A stretch of DNA of 44,799 nt from Anaerobranca californiensis DSM 14826 (lineage in GTDB: Bacteria; Bacillota; Proteinivoracia; Proteinivoracales; Proteinivoracaceae). Positions 7,819 to 16,671 of this stretch are shown here, piece by piece. The stretch covers positions 1-44,799 of the forward strand of contig NZ_FRAI01000020.1 of NCBI RefSeq assembly GCF_900142275.1, read 5' to 3'. The notes beneath the pieces are model-generated. The model saw nothing but the letters and a program-made list of their open reading frames with translations. It was not told the origin of the DNA and did no database searches. A program made the position numbers and the translations under genes. Each line of letters begins with the position of its first letter. Position 1 is the first letter of the stretch.

Positions 7819-8640
7819 TTGAAGGTATATATTTCTGTAGATATAGAAGGTATTTGGGGAGTTGTTTCTCGAAAACAAATTATTGGTGATGATGGAGATT
7901 ATTTGCGGGCAAGAAAGTTGATGACTAAAGAAGTAAATTTAGTGTGTCAAGAACTATTTAACAATGGAGTTAAAGAAATAGTTGTCAATGACTCCCATGG
8001 ACCTATGGACAATATTATTATCGAAGAACTCCATCCCGATGTCAGTTTAATTAGCGGATACCCTAAAGATTTGAGCATGATGGCGGGAATAGACCATACC
8101 TTTGATTGTGCAATATTTATTGGTTATCACCCTAAAGCAGGGACGGAAAGAGGGATTTTTGACCACACTTATGCCGGTAGGGTAGTATCTAAATTTAAAA
8201 TTAACGGTGAAGAAGTTGGAGAAGCTGGATTAAATGCCGGTGTAGCCGGTTATTTTGACGTACCGGTAGTTTTAGTGTCTGGAGATGATAAAGTTTGTCA
8301 AGATGTATTAAAGGAAATAGGTCCAATTCCAACAGTAGCAGTTAAAGAAACTATCTCAAGGTATTGTGCAAAAAACCTTCCATATAACCAACTAAAAAAT
8401 AAATATAAAGAAGCTGTGTATAAGGCAATAACTGGACTAAATCAATATCCTATAAAAAAATTTAATCTCCCGTTAAATTTAGAACTTGAGTTTACTCAAG
8501 CTATAATGGTAGATATGGCTTTAAGTTTACCTCAAGTTAAAAAGATAAATTCTAAAACTATATCGGTAATTTGTAATGAGCCTATAGAATTGTATAAATT
8601 GTTTAGAGGGATAATAAGCTTAGCTAGCACAGCGTTGTAA
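7819..8640 (+). CDS. M55-family zinc D-aminopeptidase, DppA-like
   Basis: This 273-residue protein aligns with B. subtilis DppA from the first residues. The zinc ligands expected from DppA are present: D8 and E10 in SVDIEG, H60 in NDSHG, H104 in GYHPKAG and E135 in VGEAGLNA. The proposed nucleophile corresponds to H116 in FDHTYAG. The family hydrolyses D-amino-acid-containing peptides such as D-Ala-D-Ala and works as a self-compartmentalised decamer in the cytoplasm. The start is TTG 7819 behind GGGGGG. Unlike in Bacillus, no dpp peptide-transport genes follow; the next gene is an unrelated membrane protein 71 bases on. It could serve cell-wall peptide recycling or nutrition. Confidence 0.9.
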   Translation: MKVYISVDIEGIWGVVSRKQIIGDDGDYLRARKLMTKEVNLVCQELFNNGVKEIVVNDSHGPMDNIIIEELHPDVSLISGYPKDLSMMAGIDHTFDCAIFIGYHPKAGTERGIFDHTYAGRVVSKFKINGEEVGEAGLNAGVAGYFDVPVVLVSGDDKVCQDVLKEIGPIPTVAVKETISRYCAKNLPYNQLKNKYKEAVYKAITGLNQYPIKKFNLPLNLELEFTQAIMVDMALSLPQVKKINSKTISVICNEPIELYKLFRGIISLASTAL

Positions 8641-8711
8641 AGGAATTCATCAAGTTAATTAAAAGAAGAATAAATAATTTCAGGAACAAGAAAAGCGAGG
8701 AATAAATAAAT

Positions 8712-9635
8712 ATGGATCTAGTCGCTAAATTCAAAGGGAAACTGGGAATGAGAACAATAAAAACAGCCATCGCTGTAACATTGAGTGTAGCTACTGCCTA
8801 TGCATTAAATTTAAATTCACCATTTTTTGCAGCTATTGGGGCATTGATTACAATGCAGGGGAATATTATCGACTCCTTTAGAATGGGTAGAGATAGGATA
8901 TTAGGAACCATTATCGGTGCCCTAGTAGGTGTTCTTTGTTCATATATCGCCTTAGGTAATCCTATAGTAATTGGTTTTGGAGTGCTGTTAGTAATATTTA
9001 TCTCTAACATAATCAATTATAAGAAGACAATAGTTATTTCTGCTGTCATTTTTATCTCTATTATGCTTAATTTTAAGTCGGGAAGTATTTTAATATATGG
9101 ACTAAATATGGTTATTGATACACTAGTAGGGATTATAATTGCCGTTTTTGTTAATATTATAATATATCCCCATTTTAGTAGAGATGTAGTGTTAAATGCT
9201 TCCTTAGAATTACTAGAAAAATGTGAAAAGGCAATAAAAAATTTAGTTACAGGTGATTGCCAATTATGTTTAGATAATTTGGCAGAAGAGTTTGAAGTAA
9301 TAGAAAGGGAATATCCGACATTTAAAAAGGAAGAGGAAAACCACCTTTGTAAAGAAGGGAAAATTGATCTTCATAATTCCCGCTTACTTATCCATAAGCT
9401 ATATCACAATATCCACATTATTGGAGATATGGGGAAAAATAATAAAATTGATAAAGATAATGCCAGGCTCTTAGATAAAATGTATAATATAAAAGTAGAT
9501 TTTTCCGAGGATTTAAATAACGAAGATATAGTATATAATTATCACCTAAAAAAATCTTTAGAAATAATAATTACATTAGCAAAGGCATTCAATATGGATT
9601 ATCAGACTAAACTTAAAGGGAATTTAAAGGGTTAA
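8712..9635 (+). CDS. Aromatic acid exporter family (ArAE_1/FUSC-like) membrane protein
   Basis: This 307-residue protein has about six hydrophobic segments in residues 12-155 and a charged, helical cytoplasmic half (about 160-307). Motifs such as RTIKTAIAV near the N-terminus, NSPFFAAIGALITMQ and RMGRDRILGTIIGA are those of the ArAE_1 (YqjA/YgaE-type) family in Firmicutes, distant relatives of the AaeB/FUSC exporters. Transport of aromatic acids is a family label rather than a demonstrated function. The ribosome binding site before ATG 8712 is weak (GCGAGGAA, about 12 bases away), so an internal start at ATG 8748 is possible. It may be co-transcribed with the D-aminopeptidase. A strong terminator follows. 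Confidence 0.8.
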   Translation: MDLVAKFKGKLGMRTIKTAIAVTLSVATAYALNLNSPFFAAIGALITMQGNIIDSFRMGRDRILGTIIGALVGVLCSYIALGNPIVIGFGVLLVIFISNIINYKKTIVISAVIFISIMLNFKSGSILIYGLNMVIDTLVGIIIAVFVNIIIYPHFSRDVVLNASLELLEKCEKAIKNLVTGDCQLCLDNLAEEFEVIEREYPTFKKEEENHLCKEGKIDLHNSRLLIHKLYHNIHIIGDMGKNNKIDKDNARLLDKMYNIKVDFSEDLNNEDIVYNYHLKKSLEIIITLAKAFNMDYQTKLKGNLKG

Positions 9636-9640
9636 GGACA

Positions 9641-9686
9641 AAAAAATCAGCTTCCTCTAAAGAAAAAGGGGAAGCTGACTTTTTTA
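9641..9686. terminator. Bidirectional terminator
   Basis: TCAGCTTCC (9647-9655) pairs with GGAAGCTGA (9670-9678), flanked by an A run upstream and TTTTTT downstream. It can serve the plus-strand membrane protein and the convergent AbgT gene. Confidence 0.85.
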
Positions 9687-9706
9687 TGATATTTATTAAT
9701 ATAATT

Positions 9707-11221
9707 TTACATAAACATAGTTCCAGCTGGACCAATTGGTAATTGGAATATAGTCCAAATAATTAACAATAAAGTCCAAGAAATTAAAAACGCAATAGAA
9801 TAAGGTAGCATAGTTGATATTAATGTACCTATACCCGTTTCTTTATCATATTTTTCTGCAAAAGCGATAATAATTGCAAAGTAAGGCATTAAAGGAGATA
9901 TTATATTAGTTGTTGAATCGCCGATCCTATATGCTAATTGAGTAAACTCTGGTGAATAGCCAAGTTGCATAAGTAATGGTACAAAAATTGGTGCCATAAT
10001 TGCCCATTTTGCTGAAGCACTTCCTAAAAAGAGGTTAATAAAACCTGTTACAATAACAAATAGAATTATTAAAGGTAAACCAGTTAATTTAATACTTTGT
10101 AAAAACTCTGCACCGGAAACTGCTAAAATTGTTCCAATATTTGACCAGCTAAAATACGCTACAAACTGTCCTGCTACAAATGCCAATGCGATATATCCAC
10201 CCATTTCTTCCATGGATTTAGATAGAAAATGGGCTACATCATAATTATTTTTAATAGTCTTAGTGGCATATCCGTAAAATAGTCCTGGTATAAAAAACAT
10301 TAATGCAATTATAGGAACCATACCCCTGACAAAAGGAGTCATCCCTATAATTAAATTACCTTCATTATCCCTTAAAATTCCATTTTGAGGAACAGTTAAT
10401 ATGGCAATAAAGATAATTGTTAAAACTAAACCTATTAGAGCCCATAAAAGTCCTTTTTTCTCTTCCTTTGTTACTTCATCTAACATTTCTACTTGTTCGC
10501 CTTTATATTCCCCTAACCTAGGTGCAACAATTCTTTCAGTTACCCATGTTCCTACTATAGTAATTAAAAAGGTGGATGCTATCATAAAGTACCAGTTAAC
10601 GGTAGGAGCCACAAAATAATCAGGGTCTAAAATTTTTGCCGATTCCATAGTTATACCAGCTAATAGGGGATCTAGAGTAGAAATTAGCAAGTTAGCACTA
10701 AATCCTCCAGAAACTCCAGCAAAGGCTGCAGCTAAACCTGCAAGGGGATGCCGTCCTTTAACAGCAAAAATAATTGCACCTAGAGGAACTAATACTACAT
10801 AACCTGCATCGGAAGCGATATTTGACATAATACCTGCAAATACAACTGCAGCAGTTATTAGGCGATCTGGGGCATTTAATACCAAAACTTTTAATAAAGA
10901 TTTAATAAGGCCTGTTTTATCTGCAATACCAACCCCTAGCATAGCTACTAATACTGTACCTAAAGGAGCAAAACCTGTAAAATTAGAAACAGCATTACTG
11001 AAAACCCTTTGTATACCTTCTCTAGATAAAAGATTTACAGCATAAATTTCTTCTCCTGTTACTGGATGAGTTACAGAAATGCCTAAAATTCCAATAATCC
11101 AAGAAAAAATTAAAGTTATTATTGCTAAATAAAAAAATAATGTTATTGGATGGGGTAACTTGTTACCAACTCGCTCTATCCAGCCTAAAATCCCTGATGT
11201 CTTTTTTAAATTTTCCATCAT
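9707..11221 (-). CDS. AbgT-family transporter (p-aminobenzoyl-glutamate type)
   Basis: This 504-residue integral membrane protein has about eleven hydrophobic segments plus two re-entrant-like stretches. Family hallmarks are visible: WIERVGNKLPHP near the N-terminus, the SDAGYVVLVPLGA segment, the AAFAGVSGGFSANL segment, and the GSASAKWAIMAPIFVPL and GDSTTNIISPLMPYF segments in the second half. Known members (E. coli AbgT, Neisseria MtrF, AbgT of Alcanivorax) move p-aminobenzoyl-glutamate or sulfonamides, probably ion-coupled. The aminohydrolase genes abgA/abgB are not nearby, so salvage of folate breakdown products is not supported by context. ATG 11221 follows GGAAGGAGAAG; a second in-frame ATG lies directly after it. 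The gene is divergent from the glutamine synthetase gene. Confidence 0.9.
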   Translation of the reverse strand: MMENLKKTSGILGWIERVGNKLPHPITLFFYLAIITLIFSWIIGILGISVTHPVTGEEIYAVNLLSREGIQRVFSNAVSNFTGFAPLGTVLVAMLGVGIADKTGLIKSLLKVLVLNAPDRLITAAVVFAGIMSNIASDAGYVVLVPLGAIIFAVKGRHPLAGLAAAFAGVSGGFSANLLISTLDPLLAGITMESAKILDPDYFVAPTVNWYFMIASTFLITIVGTWVTERIVAPRLGEYKGEQVEMLDEVTKEEKKGLLWALIGLVLTIIFIAILTVPQNGILRDNEGNLIIGMTPFVRGMVPIIALMFFIPGLFYGYATKTIKNNYDVAHFLSKSMEEMGGYIALAFVAGQFVAYFSWSNIGTILAVSGAEFLQSIKLTGLPLIILFVIVTGFINLFLGSASAKWAIMAPIFVPLLMQLGYSPEFTQLAYRIGDSTTNIISPLMPYFAIIIAFAEKYDKETGIGTLISTMLPYSIAFLISWTLLLIIWTIFQLPIGPAGTMFM

Positions 11222-11339
11222 TATCTTCTCCTTCCTTCAAATTTATTATTAGAATCAATAAATATTAGAATTATTTATAATTTCGCAATCACCCCCTATT
11301 CTCCTTTTAAAATAATTTAAATATATAGTAATTTAAAAA

Positions 11340-11348
11340 TTCGACAAA
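11340..11348 (-). promoter_or_regulatory. Candidate Spo0A box
   Basis: On the minus strand the sequence is TTTGTCGAA, a perfect match to the 0A-box consensus TTTGTCRAA. It lies in the intergenic region between abgT and the glutamine synthetase gene. A nine-base match can arise by chance in A+T-rich DNA, and only one copy was seen. Confidence 0.3.
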
Positions 11349-11414
11349 AAATTACACATTCCTTCTTAAAATTGCAAAATTTTAGCTAATTTTTCTTATT
11401 ACATTAAAATAATA

Positions 11415-11443
11415 GTGACAAAAATAACAATATAGGATATAAT
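11415..11443 (+). promoter_or_regulatory. Promoter of the glutamine synthetase gene
   Basis: GTGACA (11415-11420), a 17-base spacer and TATAAT (11438-11443) give a near-consensus sigma-A promoter about 50 bases before the start codon at 11494. Confidence 0.7.
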
Positions 11444-11493
11444 AAAATATTATTTATTTAAAGGGATAAAGATAAGAAATGGGGGGTTTTAAA

Positions 11494-13386
11494 ATGAATC
11501 AACTAATATATGTAATTAAACCAGAGGATCATACAGAAGAGAGGCTAAAGGGCATTTTAGAAAAGCACAGGGAAATCAAGTTTGTTTCACTAATGGGTGT
11601 AGATTTAGGTGGAAATGCCACCGATGAAAAAATACCGATTAGCCTTTTTTTGAAAGATATTGATGGTTTTTTAAAAAGTGGTGTTCAAACAGACGGTTCC
11701 TCCGTTGTTCTGCCGGGAATTGCCACTTTAAATAATGCCAAAGTAGATATTGTGCCAGATTTAGATGTTAACTGGTTTATAGATTATAACTATGAATTAA
11801 TGGATGAGAATCATCGGCCCTGTGGAACTTTAAGGATACCATCTTTCTTAGTTCATAATGGTCAAAGGGTAGATTCCCGCTCTATTTTATATAGGGCATT
11901 GGATAATTTTGAAAAGAATATACTACAGGTTCTAAAAAATAACCCTAAAATCTTGGAAAATATCGGAATAGATAAATTTGAAGATATTGAAAAACTAAAT
12001 TTTACCGCAGCGACGGAACTGGAGTTTTGGGTTAAAACCCCTGAAGATAAAGAAGATGAAGAAAAATTATCAACATCCCAAACCCTTAAAGAACAATATT
12101 GGAAAAGAACCCAAGGAACAGTAAGAACAGCGTTAGAAGAGAGCATGCTGCTATTAGAAAAATATGGTTTAGGGCCAGAAATGGGACACAAAGAAGTAGG
12201 GGGAGTAAACAGTACTATCGGAATTGACGGAAAACAAAAACATGTAATGGAACAATTAGAAATAGATTGGAAATACTCAACTGCCGTACAAGCTGCAGAT
12301 AATGAAATACTAGCTAGGGAAATGATTGGAGATGTTTTTAGAAGCTATGGGTTGGAAGTGACCTTTGCCGCAAAACCCATTGAAGGAGTGGCAGGTAGTG
12401 GGGAACATACCCACATGGGAATTTCTGTGACATTAAAAGATGGAAGTATTAAAAATTTATTTGCTCCTAAAAATTTATCCGATGACTATATGAGTATTAT
12501 CGGTTATGGGGCATTGATGGGTATTTTACACAACTATGAAGTTATAAGCCCTTTTGTAACTTCTACAAATGATGGATTTAATCGCTTAAAGCCGGGTTTT
12601 GAAGCACCGGTCTGTACAGTAGCTTCATTAGGTCACAATGTAGAAACACCTTCCCGTAATCGCTCTATTTTAATAGGTTTAATAAGGGATATGGAAAATC
12701 CTTTAGCCACCAGATTTGAACTTAGAGCACCTAATCCTTTGTCTAATACCTATTTAGTTTTAGCCAGTTGTTATCAAGGGATGATCGATGGGATAATTGC
12801 CTTTAAAGATGTAACAGATCCTAAAGTACTATACAAAGAAATTTCTAAAAAGAGTGGTGAACCAGGCCTTTACCTAGAAAGGGAGCGGCAATATCGGGCA
12901 GAAGATAATATCTTTGAGGATTACACTGAAGAGGAGAGAAATAAGCTATTTGGCAAGCCCCCTGCTACTGTTTGGGAAAATGTTAAAGGTTTCACTTTAT
13001 ATAAAGATAAAACTGCAATGTTGTTAAAGGGTGGAGTCTTTAGTGAAGAGCTTATCAAATCCTTTAAACTTGCTATAATAAAACAGTGGAAAGAAGAGTT
13101 ATTACACCGAATTATCCCTGCATATATAGAAATAGTTAGGGAATGTAAACAGCTCCATGAAATAGAAACTAGTTCAGATTTAGATGTCGTTAGATGGAAA
13201 AAGATCTGTGATATCAAATATACCATAATGAAAGATAGTATGGACAAAAAATCATTGACAACGAGAATAAGGGAAGCATTATTAAACAAAGATTATGATT
13301 TAGCATCGGATTTACAACTTCAATTAGCTTGTGTTATAAAAGAATTAAAAGAACTTTATATTTGTTATAAAAGAAACATTTTTTAA
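11494..13386 (+). CDS. Glutamine synthetase-type enzyme with long C-terminal extension
   Basis: The protein has 630 residues from ATG 11494, chosen because GGGGGG (11481-11486) sits 7 bases before it; the in-frame ATG at 11479 lacks a well-placed site. The beta-grasp part (about 28-92) ends in QTDGSSVVLPG. The catalytic domain has E175/E177 in ATELEFW, E254/E256, H305/H307 in GSGEHTHMG, R364 in FNRLKPGFEAP, R388 in PSRNRS and R407/E409/R411 in TRFELRAPNP. These are the ATP, ammonium and glutamate site residues of glutamine synthetases. The Tyr adenylylation motif of type I-beta enzymes is missing. After about 440 there is a helical, lysine-rich extension of about 190 residues. At 630 residues it exceeds GSI (about 450) and is shorter than GSIII (about 700). 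It probably makes glutamine from glutamate and ammonia, but a gamma-glutamyl ligase on another amine cannot be excluded. Confidence 0.8.
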   Translation: MNQLIYVIKPEDHTEERLKGILEKHREIKFVSLMGVDLGGNATDEKIPISLFLKDIDGFLKSGVQTDGSSVVLPGIATLNNAKVDIVPDLDVNWFIDYNYELMDENHRPCGTLRIPSFLVHNGQRVDSRSILYRALDNFEKNILQVLKNNPKILENIGIDKFEDIEKLNFTAATELEFWVKTPEDKEDEEKLSTSQTLKEQYWKRTQGTVRTALEESMLLLEKYGLGPEMGHKEVGGVNSTIGIDGKQKHVMEQLEIDWKYSTAVQAADNEILAREMIGDVFRSYGLEVTFAAKPIEGVAGSGEHTHMGISVTLKDGSIKNLFAPKNLSDDYMSIIGYGALMGILHNYEVISPFVTSTNDGFNRLKPGFEAPVCTVASLGHNVETPSRNRSILIGLIRDMENPLATRFELRAPNPLSNTYLVLASCYQGMIDGIIAFKDVTDPKVLYKEISKKSGEPGLYLERERQYRAEDNIFEDYTEEERNKLFGKPPATVWENVKGFTLYKDKTAMLLKGGVFSEELIKSFKLAIIKQWKEELLHRIIPAYIEIVRECKQLHEIETSSDLDVVRWKKICDIKYTIMKDSMDKKSLTTRIREALLNKDYDLASDLQLQLACVIKELKELYICYKRNIF

Positions 13387-13397
13387 AATAAATTTTG

Positions 13398-13439
13398 AGC
13401 AGGAATTTTTCTAAAAGGAAAATTCCTGCTTTATTTTTT
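13398..13439 (+). terminator. Terminator after glutamine synthetase gene
   Basis: AGCAGGAATTTT pairs with AAAATTCCTGCT (ending at 13430) across an 8-9 base loop and is followed by TTATTTTTT. Confidence 0.85.
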
Positions 13440-13518
13440 AAAAATTTCTTTTTTATAAAAGGAAAAAAGTCCTAAGTTATAGAATTAATGAATATCCATA
13501 AGTTTAGGAGGGGTCTAA

Positions 13519-15672
13519 ATGTTAGAAGAATTAAAAGAGGCGTGGCAGCGGGGTAGTAACTTTACGAAATTTATGATTATCTTTTGGGTAGCTGCCCCTT
13601 TTGTTATAGGGCTTTATTACTGGATAAAAGAAACGGTTCAAAAATTTGTTGCTGATAAAAAGGAAGAAAAGGCTGTGGAAAACTACCACGGTACAATGGT
13701 GGTTGACCAATACAGATATTTGGAAAATCCCCATAATGAAAAGACAGTTAAGTGGTTAGAAAGGCAAAAGAGGAAAACAAGTAAATATTTTAACAAAAAT
13801 CCATATCGAAAGGAAATAGAAAATAAGTTAAAGGAACTGTGGAAAATCAATAGGACCTCTATCCCCATAGAAGTAAATGGCTGCTATTTTTATTTAGAAA
13901 ATGATGGTACAAAAAATCAGCCTATCCTTTACATGCAACGAGGTTTAGAGGGAGAGAAAAAAATACTTTTAGATCCTAACAGGTTATGTCCTGAAGGAAC
14001 AGTTGCTATAACTAATTATAGTGTAAGCAAAAATACTAAATACTTAGCCTATGTCCTCTCGGAAAAAGGTAGTGACTGGCAAAAAATTAAGGTTATCCAA
14101 TTAGACACTGGAGAGACTTTAGCTGACGAAATATTATGGTGTAAATTTACTAATATTTCTTGGCAAGGTGATGAAGGATTTTATTATTCCCGTTTTCCCC
14201 AATTAGGTTCTGTTCCCCAAGAAGATGAAAGTAACTATCAAAAAGTTTATTACCATAGAATTCATACCCACCAAGGTGAAGATAAATTAATCTATGAAAG
14301 GCCAGATTTTAAAGAATTGGGCTTTACCCCTATCCTCACAGAAGATGAAAGATACCTGTGTTTTCATGTATGGCATGGGACAGATACTAAAAACCGCTTT
14401 TATTATAAAGAACTGGAAAAGGATGGACCGGTAATCAAACTGCTAGATGATGGAGATGCCTCTTATCACTTTATAGGTAATAAAGGAGATACCTTTTATT
14501 TCCTCTCCGATTTAGATACTCCTAAAGGGAGTGTTATTGCCATTGAATTACATAACCCTGTGGAAATAATAGAAATAATCCCTGAATCGGAAGATGTTTT
14601 AGAAAGGGTTTTAATGGTTAACAACTCCTTTGCTGCTATCTACAAGCATAATGCTTACTATCAATTGAAGTTATTTGACGAAAATGGAGATTTTATTAAA
14701 GAAATAGACCTTCCTGGTATTGGTACAATAGAGGGGATGTGGGGGAAAAACTCCGGCAAAGAACTATTCTACAACTTCACTTCTTTTCTTTACCCCCATA
14801 CCATTTTTAGATACAATTTTGAAACCGATGAAAGCACTGTATTTAGTAAAGGGGAACCCCTTTTTAAACAAGATGCTTATGAAACAAAACAAATCTTTTA
14901 TAATTCCCAAGATGGAACAAAGGTCTCTATGTTTATTACCCATAAAAAAGATCTCCAGCTTACAGGAGATAATATAACTTTACTTTACGGATACGGAGGT
15001 TTTGGTATAAGTGTAACACCTACCTTTTCCCCTACAGTTATTACTTTACTAGAAAAAGGGGGAGTCTATGCCGTTGCTAATCTACGGGGAGGTTCGGAAT
15101 ATGGAGAAGATTGGCATAGAGGTGGGATGTTGGAGAACAAACAAAATGTATTTGATGACTTTATCGCCGCTGCCCAATGGCTAATAGATAATAACTATAC
15201 AAATAGTAAAAAGTTGAGTATTATGGGTAGAAGTAATGGAGGGTTATTGGTGGCTGCCTGTACAGTACAACGGCCTGACCTATTTGGTGCTGTCCTTTGT
15301 GGAGTGCCGGTAATAGATATGTTAAGATATCATAAATTTACTGTAGGCCGTTATTGGATTCCTGAATATGGCAATCCCGACAACCCTGAACATTTCACCT
15401 TCTTATACAAATATTCCCCATTACACAATATTAAAAAAGGAATTGAATACCCACCTATCTTAATTTATACAGCAGAGGGGGATGATCGGGTGGTACCAGC
15501 CCATGCTTACAAATTTGCCGCAGCCCTGCAAAATGCTCAAAAGGGAAGAAATCCTATTTTACTAAGGGTTGAAGGAAAAGGAGGCCATGGACAAGGGAAG
15601 CCATTAGAGAAAGTAATCGAAGAACAAAGGGATATTTTAGTCTTTATATTTGAGGAATGTACTAAAGATTAA
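13519..15672 (+). CDS. Prolyl oligopeptidase (S9A) with N-terminal membrane anchor
   Basis: This 717-residue protein has a beta-propeller domain (about 110-450), flanked by an N-terminal helical piece and the C-terminal alpha/beta hydrolase domain (about 455-717). The catalytic set is S572 in GRSNGGLL, an aspartate in GDDRVVP (655-656) and H690 in GGHGQG. NLRGGSEYGEDWH (521-533) is a typical S9A motif. The family cuts proline-containing short peptides after proline. Unusual here is a hydrophobic stretch at 18-36 (FMIIFWVAAPFVIGLYYWI) preceding the normal N-terminal DxYRxLE motif (63-69), which would tether the enzyme to the membrane; the orientation is not obvious. ATG 13519 is behind AGGAGGGG. 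It is transcribed alone between two terminator-bounded neighbours. Confidence 0.9.
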   Translation: MLEELKEAWQRGSNFTKFMIIFWVAAPFVIGLYYWIKETVQKFVADKKEEKAVENYHGTMVVDQYRYLENPHNEKTVKWLERQKRKTSKYFNKNPYRKEIENKLKELWKINRTSIPIEVNGCYFYLENDGTKNQPILYMQRGLEGEKKILLDPNRLCPEGTVAITNYSVSKNTKYLAYVLSEKGSDWQKIKVIQLDTGETLADEILWCKFTNISWQGDEGFYYSRFPQLGSVPQEDESNYQKVYYHRIHTHQGEDKLIYERPDFKELGFTPILTEDERYLCFHVWHGTDTKNRFYYKELEKDGPVIKLLDDGDASYHFIGNKGDTFYFLSDLDTPKGSVIAIELHNPVEIIEIIPESEDVLERVLMVNNSFAAIYKHNAYYQLKLFDENGDFIKEIDLPGIGTIEGMWGKNSGKELFYNFTSFLYPHTIFRYNFETDESTVFSKGEPLFKQDAYETKQIFYNSQDGTKVSMFITHKKDLQLTGDNITLLYGYGGFGISVTPTFSPTVITLLEKGGVYAVANLRGGSEYGEDWHRGGMLENKQNVFDDFIAAAQWLIDNNYTNSKKLSIMGRSNGGLLVAACTVQRPDLFGAVLCGVPVIDMLRYHKFTVGRYWIPEYGNPDNPEHFTFLYKYSPLHNIKKGIEYPPILIYTAEGDDRVVPAHAYKFAAALQNAQKGRNPILLRVEGKGGHGQGKPLEKVIEEQRDILVFIFEECTKD

Positions 15673-15768
15673 AGAATGTAATAGAAAATTAATAAAATTT
15701 CGTTGCATTTATTGCTAATAATGGTAATATTTTATTAAAGATGATTCAATTGAAGGGTGGGTAAACTT

Positions 15769-16659
15769 GTGAAAAAAATTTTTAGTATTTTAACCTTATT
15801 TCTTTTTATCCTATTATTTTCTTTCAACGCTTTTGCAGAAGGTGAAAATATAAGGGTTCAACAAGGAGAAACATATGTAGGGGATGTAGTTTCATTTAGA
15901 GAGGATGTTTTAATAGAAGGTACAGTTAATGGAAATGTAGTGGTTTTTAGAGGAGATGTTGATATAAAGGGGACTGTTAACGGCGATGTCGTAGTATTTG
16001 GCGGTAACGTAAAGGTTATTGGAACAATTAACGGTGATGTGGTGGTTTTTGGAGGAAAGATTTTAGAACATCCTACAGCTATAATTCGCGGTGAGAGAGT
16101 ACAGGGAAGGTTTGGCTTAAATATTATAAAAGGCTTTGGATTTAATGGCAGGTGGGCTTTAATTACTTTAATTGTAGGGGTGGTTTTATCTTTATTAATT
16201 ATGGTAATTATGCCTAATAAGATAGAAAATATGGCTAATTTTTTAAGGGAAAAGCCGGGGAAAGTTGCCTTAGCAGGACTTTTGGCAATCCTTTCTTTCC
16301 CTGTATTATTGGCAATTTCTATTGTAACAATCATTGTTATAATCGGACTTTTATTGACCCCATCTCTGATCTTAGCCTATATAATTTTAGGTTATATTGG
16401 AAATGTCGCTTTAGGATTATATATCGGTAAAAATTTAAGTAAACTACTAAATGCAGAAAATTTACCTAAAATTGTTCAGATGTTGATGGGTATCCTTTTA
16501 CTTTGGGTAGCTAGAATTATACCGATGGTTGGAGGTATAGTAAGTTTCTTGTTGTTGTTTATAACTTTGGGAGTAACTTTAGCATCTAAATTTGGCAAAG
16601 CCCCAGTAGATATACTTACCCCACCCACGACTTCACCACCAATGGATTCAATAGAGTAG
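15769..16659 (+). CDS. Secreted/membrane bactofilin-like repeat protein
   Basis: The protein has 296 residues from GTG 15769, chosen because AAGGGTGGG (15753-15760) is 8 bases upstream; the in-frame GTG 15757 lies within that site. Order: signal peptide (1-23, ending NAFA), then three 17-residue repeats of the type DVxIxGTVNGDVVVFGG (about 46-96, DNA 15904-16056) preceded by a half repeat, then four to five hydrophobic segments (about 125-285) and a short Pro/Thr tail. The repeats are the short right-handed beta-helix turns seen in bactofilins (polymer-forming cytoskeletal proteins). Bactofilins are usually cytoplasmic, whereas here the helix should lie outside the membrane. Function unknown; cell-envelope organisation is a guess. 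The gene is not obviously in an operon. Confidence 0.75.
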   Translation: MKKIFSILTLFLFILLFSFNAFAEGENIRVQQGETYVGDVVSFREDVLIEGTVNGNVVVFRGDVDIKGTVNGDVVVFGGNVKVIGTINGDVVVFGGKILEHPTAIIRGERVQGRFGLNIIKGFGFNGRWALITLIVGVVLSLLIMVIMPNKIENMANFLREKPGKVALAGLLAILSFPVLLAISIVTIIVIIGLLLTPSLILAYIILGYIGNVALGLYIGKNLSKLLNAENLPKIVQMLMGILLLWVARIIPMVGGIVSFLLLFITLGVTLASKFGKAPVDILTPPTTSPPMDSIE

Positions 16660-16671
16660 ATAAAAAATATA

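Noticed and set aside
12921-13289. 122-residue minus-strand ORF inside the glutamine synthetase gene
   Set aside because: Antisense shadow of a strongly supported gene, without start signal or recognisable domain.
15858-16334. 158-residue ORF on the minus strand
   Set aside because: It is the antisense shadow of the repeat-containing bactofilin-like gene. The composition is low-complexity (Thr/Ser/Pro-rich) with no ribosome site and no domain.
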